Positions 1 through 7,501 of a stretch of DNA of 64,000 bases are shown one piece after another (the first letter of the stretch is position 1; every line of letters starts with the position of its first letter). The stretch is from an uncultured Lachnospiraceae bacterium. GTDB taxonomy: Bacteria > Bacillota > Clostridia > Lachnospirales > Lachnospiraceae. Below the pieces are notes generated by a model that saw only the letters and a program-made list of their open reading frames with translations, was not told where the DNA came from and did no database searches. A program made the translations under genes and the position numbers. The DNA is taken from positions 19,908 to 83,907 of the forward strand of contig CALWSF010000007.1 in the NCBI GenBank assembly GCA_944384125.1, in the 5' to 3' direction.

Positions 1-74
1 ATCAGGTATTTTCTAGTATACAGTAAGGAGAAGGCGGCTGGCAAGCAATTCCTCTGTCAAAACACATATTTATG

Positions 75-114
75 ATAGTTTTTTCACAAAACCATCACAA
101 ATACCTGTTAGACT
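75..114 (+). promoter_or_regulatory. htrA promoter with phased 11-bp direct repeats
   Basis: ATAG at 75-78 is followed by two abutting 11-bp units, TTTTTTCACAA (79-89) and AACCATCACAA (90-100), then 8 nt to an extended -10 (TG 106-107, hexamer TAGACT 109-114). No good -35 exists; the repeats occupy its place, as expected for activation by an OmpR-type response regulator. The same layout with the same spacing recurs at 3395-3434. The leader to htrA would be about 100 nt. The regulator is not in the window; its class is inferred from the helical phasing. Confidence 0.55.
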
Positions 115-219
115 ATGTCATGTAAATGATAAGAGAAATACCGGAGACATCCCGGGCGCAGGCAGATTTTTCGCAGACGGGTGTCGGGGGTGGATTTATA
201 GAGATGGGAGGTAAGCACA

Positions 220-1698
220 ATGTATGATGAGAAAGATTATAAAAACAATCAGGGAAATGGAAGAATAAATGAAAGTGCAGACGGCGATCTGAATTACACG
301 GAGGGTGCATATTCTGATAACATGTATGCAAAGAATGAAGCCCGTCACAGAGATACAGGTATAAATCAGGATGACTGTTATGGAGGTTATCATGAATCAC
401 GTTACCGGGGAAATCTTGATGAAGATGACAGCCACCGCAGACAGGCAGACAGAAGCTATATTCCGGATGAGCCAAAGCGAGGTGTAAAGAAAGGCTCTGC
501 AGCAAAAAGAGCTGCGGCAGTTGCAGCGGCAGGAATTTTATTCGGGTGTGTGGCAGGGGGAACGATGGCCGGAGTAAATATCCTTTCCGGACGTTTTACA
601 GCTGCAGCAGAGCAGGTTCAGGAGCAGACGATTGCTCAGGCTGAGCAGACTGAAACGGCTGCTCCGGCAGAAGAGGCAGTTCCGGTGTCAACAGGAAATG
701 ATGTCTCAGCGATTGTTGAAAAAGCTATGCCCTCGGTAGTAGCTATTAATAACAAGATGCTTTATACACAGCAGAACTGGTTTTTCGGAGAACAGCAGTA
801 TGAGGTCCCCAGCAGTGGTTCAGGTATTATCGCCGGACAGAATGATGATGAACTTCTGATCGTGACGAATAACCATGTTGTGGAGGATTCAGAAGAACTG
901 TCCGTAACTTTTATTGATGATACAAGTGTTAAGGCGGCTATCAAAGGAACGGATTCCGACTCGGATCTTGCTGTTATTGCAGTTCAGCTTTCAGATATTC
1001 CGGATGAGACCAAACAGCAGATAAAGGTTGCAGAGCTGGGAGATTCAGATGAGCTGAAGCTTGGTCAGGGTGTTGTCGCAATCGGAAACGCACTTGGTCA
1101 GGGCCAGTCAGTCACAGTCGGATATGTCAGCGCGCTGAATAAACAGGTTACAATTGATGGTGTGGACAGGACGCTCCTTCAGGTTGACGCAGCCATAAAC
1201 CCCGGCAACAGCGGCGGTGCTCTTCTCAATATGCAGGGAGAGGTCATCGGTATTAACGCAGCAAAGTATGCTGATACGGATGTTGAGGGAATTGGCTATG
1301 CAATACCGATTTCTCAGGCAAAGGATATTATAGATGACCTGATGACGAAGACAACAAAGGTTGAGGTAGCTGAAGACGAACAGGGTTATCTGGGTATTCA
1401 GCTTCAGAATATTGACAGCCGTATGGCAGAAGCATATGGAATGCCTGAAGGAATCTATGTGTACAAGATCGTAGAGGGCGGAGCAGCTTCCAAATCAGAT
1501 TTGAAAGAGCGCGATATTATTACAAAATTTGACGGCGAGCGGGTAAAAACGGGAGATGAGCTTCAGAAGATGCTGACATATTATAAAGGCGGAACGACGG
1601 TAACACTGACAGTGGAGACACTGGAAAATGGCGCCTATGTGGAGAGAGAGGTAGAAATTACACTGGGTTATAAGAGCGAGGCCCAGCAGGAGCAGTAA
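220..1698 (+). CDS. htrA: HtrA/DegP-type membrane-anchored serine protease with PDZ domain
   Basis: Envelope quality-control protease that degrades misfolded exported proteins. Residues 1-95 are a polar, Tyr/Asn/Asp-rich cytoplasmic region, followed by one membrane segment at about 97-123. The trypsin-like domain shows the triad His219 (TNNHVVED), Asp249 (DSDLAVI) and Ser331 (NPGNSGGALL). One PDZ domain lies at about 385-480. The 492-aa length is usual for Gram-positive HtrA with a long cytoplasmic head. The ATG follows GGGAGG with good spacing. It is monocistronic, ending in a long nested hairpin. Its promoter carries paired 11-bp repeats also found upstream of the membrane gene at 3457, so stress-responsive control is likely. 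Family assignment is firm; substrates are unknown. Confidence 0.95.
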   Translation: MYDEKDYKNNQGNGRINESADGDLNYTEGAYSDNMYAKNEARHRDTGINQDDCYGGYHESRYRGNLDEDDSHRRQADRSYIPDEPKRGVKKGSAAKRAAAVAAAGILFGCVAGGTMAGVNILSGRFTAAAEQVQEQTIAQAEQTETAAPAEEAVPVSTGNDVSAIVEKAMPSVVAINNKMLYTQQNWFFGEQQYEVPSSGSGIIAGQNDDELLIVTNNHVVEDSEELSVTFIDDTSVKAAIKGTDSDSDLAVIAVQLSDIPDETKQQIKVAELGDSDELKLGQGVVAIGNALGQGQSVTVGYVSALNKQVTIDGVDRTLLQVDAAINPGNSGGALLNMQGEVIGINAAKYADTDVEGIGYAIPISQAKDIIDDLMTKTTKVEVAEDEQGYLGIQLQNIDSRMAEAYGMPEGIYVYKIVEGGAASKSDLKERDIITKFDGERVKTGDELQKMLTYYKGGTTVTLTVETLENGAYVEREVEITLGYKSEAQQEQ

Positions 1699-1740
1699 AG
1701 ACTGCTTGGTCAGGGTCTGTTAAAGAATACTGACAGCCAG

Positions 1741-1833
1741 AGCAGAGGGTCCGGCAAAGGACGGAAATCATTAGACTGCAGAATCTGTATCTGCAGAATA
1801 ATTTCCGGTATGGCCGGGCTCTCTGTTTTCTTT
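1741..1833 (+). terminator. long nested hairpin after htrA
   Basis: Stacked inverted repeats form one extended stem: AGCAGAG (1741-) with CTCTG near 1821, an inner CGGAAAT/ATTTCCG pair, and an innermost CTGCAGA/TCTGCAG around a 7-nt loop. A T-rich stretch (GTTTTCTTT) follows. It probably terminates htrA and protects its mRNA 3' end. Confidence 0.6.
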
Positions 1834-1838
1834 GCTCA

Positions 1839-1867
1839 TTTACGTTTCGGTGCGGATATGATACAAT
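1839..1867 (+). promoter_or_regulatory. promoter of the clpX-type gene
   Basis: TTTACG (1839-1844), 17 nt, TACAAT (1862-1867) matches a vegetative sigma-A promoter. Transcription would begin near 1874, leaving a leader of about 19 nt that carries the AGGAGG just before the ATG at 1893. Confidence 0.55.
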
Positions 1868-1892
1868 GAGGGGGCGGACAGGAGGAAAATAA

Positions 1893-3275
1893 ATGGAAGA
1901 TAAGCAGGATAAAAGAGATATGGAAACAAAAGACGATGAGTATGAGAAAATCTGCTATGTCTGTCGGCGGCCGGAGAGCAAGGCCGGCCCGATGATCACG
2001 ATGCCGGGAGGAATGAATTTCTGCCACAGCTGCATGCAGAAGGCATTTGATTCGGTTTCCCAGAGCGGCCTGGATCTGAGCAAACTTCAGAACATGCCGT
2101 ATATGAATCTGAATCTCAGTGATTTTCCCACTGTAAACTCACAGAATATGGATATTCCTGAGAAAAACAAAGTAAAAAAGAAAAAGGAAAAAACGCAGGA
2201 AAAGCTGACTATGAAAGATATTCCGGCGCCCCATAAGATTAAGGAACAGCTTGACAGATATGTGATAGGGCAGGAGCGCGCCAAAAAGGCGATTTCTGTG
2301 GCAGTATACAATCATTATAAGCGGGTAATGCTTCAGGAGAGTGAAGCACAGGAGGAAGAGGCTGAAATCGAAAAGTCCAATATTCTGATGATTGGACCGA
2401 CGGGAAGCGGCAAGACGTATCTGGTAAAAACACTGGCCCGGCTTCTGGATGTTCCACTGGCTGTTGCGGATGCCACGTCATTAACGGAGGCGGGGTATAT
2501 TGGAGACGATATTGAGAGTGTTGTGTCAAAACTGCTGGCAGCCGCGGGAAATGATGTGGAGAAAGCCGAACGGGGAATTATTTTTATCGATGAGATTGAT
2601 AAAATTGCCAAAAAGAAGAATATTACCAACCGGGATGTGAGCGGAGAATCGGTGCAGCAGGAACTGCTGAAGCTGCTGGAAGGGAGTCAGGTGGATGTCC
2701 CTGTTGGTTCCAATCAGAAAAATGCACTTACTCCCATGACTACGATTAATACAAACAATATTCTGTTTATATGCGGCGGTGCTTTCCCTGATCTTGACGG
2801 AATTATAAAAGAGCGTCTGAAGAAGAAATCTTCAATGGGCTTCAATGCTGTTTTAAAGAGTGATTATGAGGAAGATCCTGATATTCTCAGTAAGGTTACC
2901 ACAGAGGATCTCAGAAATTTCGGAATGATACCGGAGTTCCTGGGGCGTCTTCCGGTGCTTGTTACGCTTCAGGGGCTGACAAAAGAACTGCTTGTACGGA
3001 TTTTAAAGGAGCCGAAAAATGCGATTCTGAAGCAGTATGAGCGTCTTTTGATGCTTGATGAAGTAAAACTGGTATTTGAAGAAGACGCTCTGGAATGGAT
3101 TGCAGAACAGGCAATAAAAAAAGAGACAGGGGCCCGGGCCCTGAGAGCTATTATAGAGGAATTTATGCTGGATATCATGTATGAAATTCCGAAAGATTCC
3201 AATATAGGTTCGGTAGTTATAACCCGCTCGTATCTGGAAAAGAGCGGAGGGCCTCTGATTGAGATGAGAGGTTAA
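1893..3275 (+). CDS. clpX: ClpX-family AAA+ unfoldase, RKH-loop-less variant
   Basis: AAA+ protein-unfolding ATPase of the ClpX family, expected to feed substrates to ClpP. A zinc finger uses Cys21, Cys24, Cys44 and Cys47. Then come Walker A GPTGSGKT (168-175), pore loop GYIG (201-204), Walker B FIDEID (231-236), GRLP (351-354) and a sensor-2 GAR motif. A lysine-rich linker lies near 92-104. Two ClpX hallmarks differ: the RKH pore-entry loop is replaced by SNQKN (273-277), and the ClpP-docking IGF reads MGF (315-317). RKH is known to help recognise ssrA-tagged proteins, so specificity may differ. It stands alone, without clpP or tig. I am sure of the family, but not whether this is the only ClpX or a paralogue. 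Confidence 0.85.
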   Translation: MEDKQDKRDMETKDDEYEKICYVCRRPESKAGPMITMPGGMNFCHSCMQKAFDSVSQSGLDLSKLQNMPYMNLNLSDFPTVNSQNMDIPEKNKVKKKKEKTQEKLTMKDIPAPHKIKEQLDRYVIGQERAKKAISVAVYNHYKRVMLQESEAQEEEAEIEKSNILMIGPTGSGKTYLVKTLARLLDVPLAVADATSLTEAGYIGDDIESVVSKLLAAAGNDVEKAERGIIFIDEIDKIAKKKNITNRDVSGESVQQELLKLLEGSQVDVPVGSNQKNALTPMTTINTNNILFICGGAFPDLDGIIKERLKKKSSMGFNAVLKSDYEEDPDILSKVTTEDLRNFGMIPEFLGRLPVLVTLQGLTKELLVRILKEPKNAILKQYERLLMLDEVKLVFEEDALEWIAEQAIKKETGARALRAIIEEFMLDIMYEIPKDSNIGSVVITRSYLEKSGGPLIEMRG

Positions 3276-3349
3276 AAAACAGATGCAGAAAAAAGGACTG
3301 TTTTCAGTTTTGAAAAGGATACTGAAAGCAGCCCTTTTACTGTTTTTTA
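3274..3349 (+). terminator. intrinsic terminator after clpX
   Basis: AAAAAACAG (3274-3282) pairs with CTGTTTTTT (3340-3348), enclosing a second stem with small bulges (AAAAGG-CTG-TTTCAGT against its complement). The right arm itself provides the U-run. The left arm overlaps the clpX stop codon. Confidence 0.7.
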
Positions 3350-3394
3350 TAACTGTGCATTGAAAGACGTTTTCCGGCGGTTTATAGTTTCTTT

Positions 3395-3434
3395 ATAGTT
3401 TTTCCACAGTTTTCTCACAGCATTCTGATAGAAT
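3395..3434 (+). promoter_or_regulatory. promoter with phased 11-bp repeats, twin of the htrA promoter
   Basis: ATAG (3395-3398), TTTTTCCACAG (3399-3409), TTTTCTCACAG (3410-3420), 8 nt, then TAGAAT (3429-3434) preceded by TG (3426-3427). Order and spacing equal those at 75-114. A further 11-bp tandem pair, TTTATAGTTTC/TTTATAGTTTT, lies at 3381-3402. Transcription would start near 3441, immediately before the ribosome-binding site, which excludes a start codon at 3433. Confidence 0.55.
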
Positions 3435-3456
3435 GGTTCAAAAAACGGAGGGAATT

Positions 3457-4038
3457 ATGCTTCTCAATCTTTTTGCCTTTTTAATTATACCCGGCTATAC
3501 TCTGCTGTATGTGAAAAATTTTAATCTTTTTACGGTAAACTTTTCTGTGATCGGAAATCTGCTGGGGAAAAAACGTGCATTTGTCATATGGGGATTTCTG
3601 ATGGGAATATATTTTTACTTTGTGCTGTCCTCTGTGTCGAAGAATCTCAGGCTTTCAAAAAGAGTCCGGTATCTGGTACATACGGCTCTGATGCTTCTTT
3701 TTCTGGCCGTATTTACTCCCTACCTTCCGCAGGAATTTCCATTTAAGGCATTTCTGCACATTGTATTTGCCATGGCGGCTTCACTGTGCCTGATTGTCTA
3801 TCTGTTTTTTGCCTCCAGACGCCTTCTTGAGGTTAACAGGACAGCCGGAGAGTGTGCGCTGTGGGGGCTCTTGGGGATTTTTTCCATATCCTCCATTCTT
3901 CTTGTCTCGGTGGGAATTGTCAGCAGTGCCCTGGAAATTTTCTTCACTTTTTCAGCCGTATTTCTGAGCAGATTTTTTCTGGTTCAGTCAAAAGGAATTC
4001 TCCAGGCAGAGGCAGAGCAGAATATTGTAGCAGCATAG
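3457..4038 (+). CDS. polytopic membrane protein of unknown function
   Basis: A 193-aa, very hydrophobic protein with about six predicted membrane segments and short polar loops; I recognise no family or catalytic motif. The start at 3457 is chosen because GGAGGG (3447-3452) precedes it, whereas the upstream in-frame ATG at 3433 sits inside the predicted -10 hexamer. The C-terminus is a short polar tail. It is transcribed alone and converges on the subtilase gene with a 6-nt gap. Because its promoter copies that of htrA, I infer a role in envelope stress or envelope maintenance. Confidence 0.75.
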   Translation: MLLNLFAFLIIPGYTLLYVKNFNLFTVNFSVIGNLLGKKRAFVIWGFLMGIYFYFVLSSVSKNLRLSKRVRYLVHTALMLLFLAVFTPYLPQEFPFKAFLHIVFAMAASLCLIVYLFFASRRLLEVNRTAGECALWGLLGIFSISSILLVSVGIVSSALEIFFTFSAVFLSRFFLVQSKGILQAEAEQNIVAA

Positions 4039-4044
4039 CGGTGC

Positions 4045-5736
4045 TCAGTCTCTCATGGAGAGAAAGGCGTTATAGAGATCCAGGGTTCCGTACCCCCATT
4101 CGCGGTTGGGATAGGAAATGCCGGGCTTTCGTCCCGCGCCGCGTATAAGAATGGATTTTGCGATGGGGGTGTTGATGTAGTAGGGAGACTGCTCCGACAC
4201 GGCCCAGGAAAGAAGAATTGCTGCAGCTCCGGCTGCATGGGAGGCGGCAAGGGACGTACCGGTTGCTGCCTGACCGGATGCCACTGGTATATCGACTCCC
4301 GGAGCTGCGAAGTCAGGCTTGATGGCACCCGTCCGGGAAAAGCCGCGGCTGGAGTGAATATATATTCCCCCATTGCGGTGGTTGTATGCGGCAGTGGTAA
4401 TAAGTGCGGCTGCATTGCCGGGATCTGTGATGATAGTGTCAGGATCAGGGCGAAGGAAAAATGTTTCTTCGGAAATGAAATCGTGGACCGGAAGCCAGAT
4501 ATGGTATTCGCCATGTATGGACAGGGAGTGGTACACGCGTATTTTCCAGATGCCGGCAGCCGGAGAACGGAAACGCATCATAATAAGCTCACTGCCTGTG
4601 GCAGCTTCTGAACTGGAATAGGTCAGTTCAATAACTGTTTCTTCCAGCAGAAAAGTAAGAGCTCTCTCTTCGCGGTTGGAAACAGGGAGCCGTCCCGTAT
4701 CCTCTCCTGAGGGAGAGATAAAACCCACGGTGTAAAGTTCGGATTCTCTGGCCCAGAGTTCCATGGTAAATCCTTTTTCTCCGGATCCTACACGCAGTTC
4801 CACATCTTCGTAGGAGGTTTCCGGTAAAACAGATCCTCTGTAATGGTGCCCGCGGCCGGTTTCATTTCCGGCAGCCACAACGATGACCTGGCCGCCGGAA
4901 CGGCTGAGATCTGTCAGATACAAACCAAGGGGCGAAGTCCCGCTGTGACTTCCTGTGTTTGTTCCCAGGCCCAGAAGAATAACAAGAGGCATTTTCTGTT
5001 CTCTGGCGGTAAGAAGCAGGTATTTAATTCCCAGCATAATGTCGTTCTCCTGATAAGCCCGTGCCTCATCGCGTATCAGATAAAAATCACGCAGATACTG
5101 TTTGGCCGGTTTGAGTTTGACAATGACCAGTCCGGCTTCGGGAGCGGCGCCTGAAAAACCGGGGACAGAAAAAGCGCTTCCGGCTGCCACTGCTGCCATG
5201 TGGGTTCCGTGTCCGTCTGTATCACGGGAAGGAATGACGGACAGGGGATCTTCACTTTGAAGAGCCAGACTGATGTCCCTGTTGGAATAAACCGTTCCGT
5301 AATGGATTGCGTCAAGAGGACTGCCGGGCAGGCCGCTGCCGGGAACAGTCTGATCCCACAGGCCTACAATGCGTGAGCTTCCGTCGCGGTTTCGGAACAG
5401 AGGATCCTGATAATCGATGCCGGTATCTACGATTCCGATGAGGGTGCCGCGGCCTTTGTTGGCCAGACGCGGCTGATCAAACGTGCGGAAAATGCCGGAA
5501 CTCTCCAGGTTGGAAGAATCCAGGGGAGTGTACAGATTGGGAATGGCATCATATCCCTCTTCAAGTACGGAAAGAGGGAGCGTTTCAGACAGAGGGCGAT
5601 ATATCACAATGTATTGACTGTTTATAAAGTCATAGCACAGATTTTCCGTTTCCACAATGGCGTCATAATTAAAAGGGTAATATCGGTATATAAAATCAGC
5701 CGTTTCTTCTAAAGAGATATCTTCAGGGCAGCGCAT
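4045..5736 (-). CDS. S8 subtilisin-like serine protease, Csp-like
   Basis: Subtilase with a complete triad: Asp104 (GIVDTGID), His176 (DGHGTHM) and Ser495 (GTSLAASHAAG). Residues 1-90 resemble the short propeptide region of clostridial Csp germination proteases, and a jelly-roll-like insertion separates the His and Ser blocks at about 290-420. No signal peptide is visible, as in Csp proteins, which are packaged in spores. The 563-aa length fits that group. The ATG at 5736 follows an AAGGATCT-type site. Clostridial CspA and CspC are often pseudoproteases; this one keeps all catalytic residues. A germination role is inference, since no other spore gene is nearby. Confidence 0.8.
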   Translation of the reverse strand: MRCPEDISLEETADFIYRYYPFNYDAIVETENLCYDFINSQYIVIYRPLSETLPLSVLEEGYDAIPNLYTPLDSSNLESSGIFRTFDQPRLANKGRGTLIGIVDTGIDYQDPLFRNRDGSSRIVGLWDQTVPGSGLPGSPLDAIHYGTVYSNRDISLALQSEDPLSVIPSRDTDGHGTHMAAVAAGSAFSVPGFSGAAPEAGLVIVKLKPAKQYLRDFYLIRDEARAYQENDIMLGIKYLLLTAREQKMPLVILLGLGTNTGSHSGTSPLGLYLTDLSRSGGQVIVVAAGNETGRGHHYRGSVLPETSYEDVELRVGSGEKGFTMELWARESELYTVGFISPSGEDTGRLPVSNREERALTFLLEETVIELTYSSSEAATGSELIMMRFRSPAAGIWKIRVYHSLSIHGEYHIWLPVHDFISEETFFLRPDPDTIITDPGNAAALITTAAYNHRNGGIYIHSSRGFSRTGAIKPDFAAPGVDIPVASGQAATGTSLAASHAAGAAAILLSWAVSEQSPYYINTPIAKSILIRGAGRKPGISYPNREWGYGTLDLYNAFLSMRD

Positions 5737-5951
5737 AGAGAGATCCTTGAGTTATTTTTATGTATTATATGAGAGTGAAAAAGGAGAAATTCAAATAGTC
5801 TGCCTGTGAAAAATCAAAGGTTTGCGGGATAAAAGGGGAGGTGTAACGGAATAGAGGAGCGGAAAAGCTAAATTGCAAATTGGGCTGTACGGGAGGATAA
5901 AAAAATGGTACGATGTAGACAATAAATAAAAATCAATATGGGAGGGCAAAG

Positions 5952-6464
5952 ATGAAGTGGTTGGGATTTACAGCGGGGCTTTTTGGAATTGATTTTTTGA
6001 TGAAGGAAGGGGTCGAGGCGCAAAAGCCTGAAAATTTTCCACATGATATGGATGGGACAAAGGGTAAAATCCGGCTTTACCGAAATCACAACAAAGGCTT
6101 CTGTTTCGGATTCCTGCAGGAGAATCAGACGATAGTAAAGCAGCTGCCCCTTGTATTTACATCAGCCTGTGCAGGCGCTTTCATCTGGCTCCTGTCCCGG
6201 AAAGAAGGGCGCCTGTCAGAGCGGCTGAGCCTGTCGCTTATCACAGCCGGAGCACTCAGCAATCTCTATGACAGGCTGAAACGGGGATATGTAGTAGATT
6301 ATTTCAGTATCCGGATCAGAGGCCTGGAAAAGGTCGTTTTTAATCTGGGAGATATTTTTATTTTTGCAGGCAGCATTGTTCTTGCGCTTTCTGATCTTGC
6401 AGGAGGTATCAGGAATCATTCTCCGAGAGGAGTGCGCCGATGGCCGTGGAAAAAGCAGCATTAG
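5952..6464 (+). CDS. divergent signal peptidase II (LspA-like)
   Basis: Probable lipoprotein signal peptidase, an intramembrane aspartyl protease that cleaves prolipoproteins before the lipidated cysteine. The two family aspartates are visible as Asp107 in NLYDR with RGYVVDY following, and Asp134 in FNLGD. The NxGxxFG block is present as NKGFCFGF (48-55). Four membrane segments are predicted. It departs from typical LspA in the N-terminal third (an extended KPENFPHDMDG loop) and in NLGD replacing the usual N-x-AD. A strong GGGAGG precedes the ATG. Its 3' end overlaps the convergent pantothenate kinase gene by 56 bp. It may be the main enzyme or a second paralogue. Confidence 0.7.
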   Translation: MKWLGFTAGLFGIDFLMKEGVEAQKPENFPHDMDGTKGKIRLYRNHNKGFCFGFLQENQTIVKQLPLVFTSACAGAFIWLLSRKEGRLSERLSLSLITAGALSNLYDRLKRGYVVDYFSIRIRGLEKVVFNLGDIFIFAGSIVLALSDLAGGIRNHSPRGVRRWPWKKQH

Positions 6465-7242
6465 GCGGAATAATAAAATGTATGCCAAAGATATCCTGCA
6501 TGCGGTTGAAAACACCAAAGGTAGTTTCAGCCTGTGGAAGGCAGGCCAGAGAACCTGTCAGAACCACGTCTTTTGTCGTGTCATCGGACAGGGCAAAAGC
6601 AGCCATAACACCAATATTTTCATAAATCATATTGAACAGTGCGGCCGCCAGATCAGGAGCGGAGGCAGAACTTTTTATTTTCCCGAAATTAGAAGCGGTA
6701 AGCTCAGAATTCAGGGATGGAATGTCCTTATCCAGCAGATCTCCGATACGGAGATCTGCTTTTGTGCGATCTCCCTGTGATGCCAGGTTTGACAGAGTAA
6801 ATACATCGTGGATTCCCAGAAAACGGGCGGCAAGACCGCAGAGTGTACCTCCCCCTATTCCGCTGCCTCCCAGATGGCGGTATTCTGTCAGGGAGGCCTT
6901 TACAAATGCAGTGCCGGTGCCCATGCTGACTACAAGGGCCTGGCTGAGACCGGAAAGAGCCAGGCCGCCCCGGCCGATAGCGGACAGTTCGGGAACGGAG
7001 ACAGTGGGAATACCATAGATATCTTCCTGGAAATATGTAGACCCCAGACCTGTCAGAACAATTTTATCTACATCTTTGAGTGTGAGATTACACTGTTTCA
7101 GGATACGTCCCAGAATTCCATAGGTACATGTGCGCGGATCGTCTGCGGATACCTGCAGCGTACCGATTAGATTTCCCTTTTTATCTGCTGCGGCTGCCTT
7201 GGTGGTGGAGCCGCCTATATCGATCCCAATAGAAATTTTCAT
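6409..7242 (-). CDS. coaW: type II pantothenate kinase
   Basis: Phosphorylates pantothenate in the first step of coenzyme A synthesis. The ASKHA-fold phosphate loop DIGGSTTK lies at 8-15, a likely catalytic Glu85 in SVPELSAIG, and the second glycine-rich loop SMGTGTA near 106-112, with GGSGIGGGT further on. Length 277 aa fits bacterial type II enzymes. The start at 7242 has GAGGA eight bases upstream; in-frame ATGs further upstream lack a site. The gene is monocistronic and its end overlaps the LspA-like gene tail to tail. Related glucokinase-like ASKHA kinases are an alternative, but the motif pattern favours CoaW. Confidence 0.85.
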   Translation of the reverse strand: MKISIGIDIGGSTTKAAAADKKGNLIGTLQVSADDPRTCTYGILGRILKQCNLTLKDVDKIVLTGLGSTYFQEDIYGIPTVSVPELSAIGRGGLALSGLSQALVVSMGTGTAFVKASLTEYRHLGGSGIGGGTLCGLAARFLGIHDVFTLSNLASQGDRTKADLRIGDLLDKDIPSLNSELTASNFGKIKSSASAPDLAAALFNMIYENIGVMAAFALSDDTTKDVVLTGSLACLPQAETTFGVFNRMQDIFGIHFIIPPNAAFSTAIGALLSENDS

Positions 7243-7434
7243 TGCAATTTTCCTCATTTCATCAGAATATTTCCGCTGCAGCTGCCCGCCTCCGGGAAAA
7301 GAAGAAGGGACAGAGCCGCAATTTGAAAAACAGTTTTTATTATAAAGGAAAAACAGCGGTTTTAGCAAGGCACAGTTTATGCAGAGAAAGCAGAATTTAT
7401 TCCGGCATTTTTTGCATGATGTACAGGCGTTTTG

Positions 7435-7463
7435 TTGACAGTGGGAAAGAAATATTGTAGAAT
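7435..7463 (+). promoter_or_regulatory. sigma-A promoter of the CNNM transporter gene
   Basis: TTGACA (7435-7440), 17 nt, TAGAAT (7458-7463): near-consensus. The leader to the TTG start at 7502 is about 30 nt. Confidence 0.65.
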
Positions 7464-7501
7464 GGCGTCATATTATATTATTGAAATAGGAGTTGGTTTT
7501 T

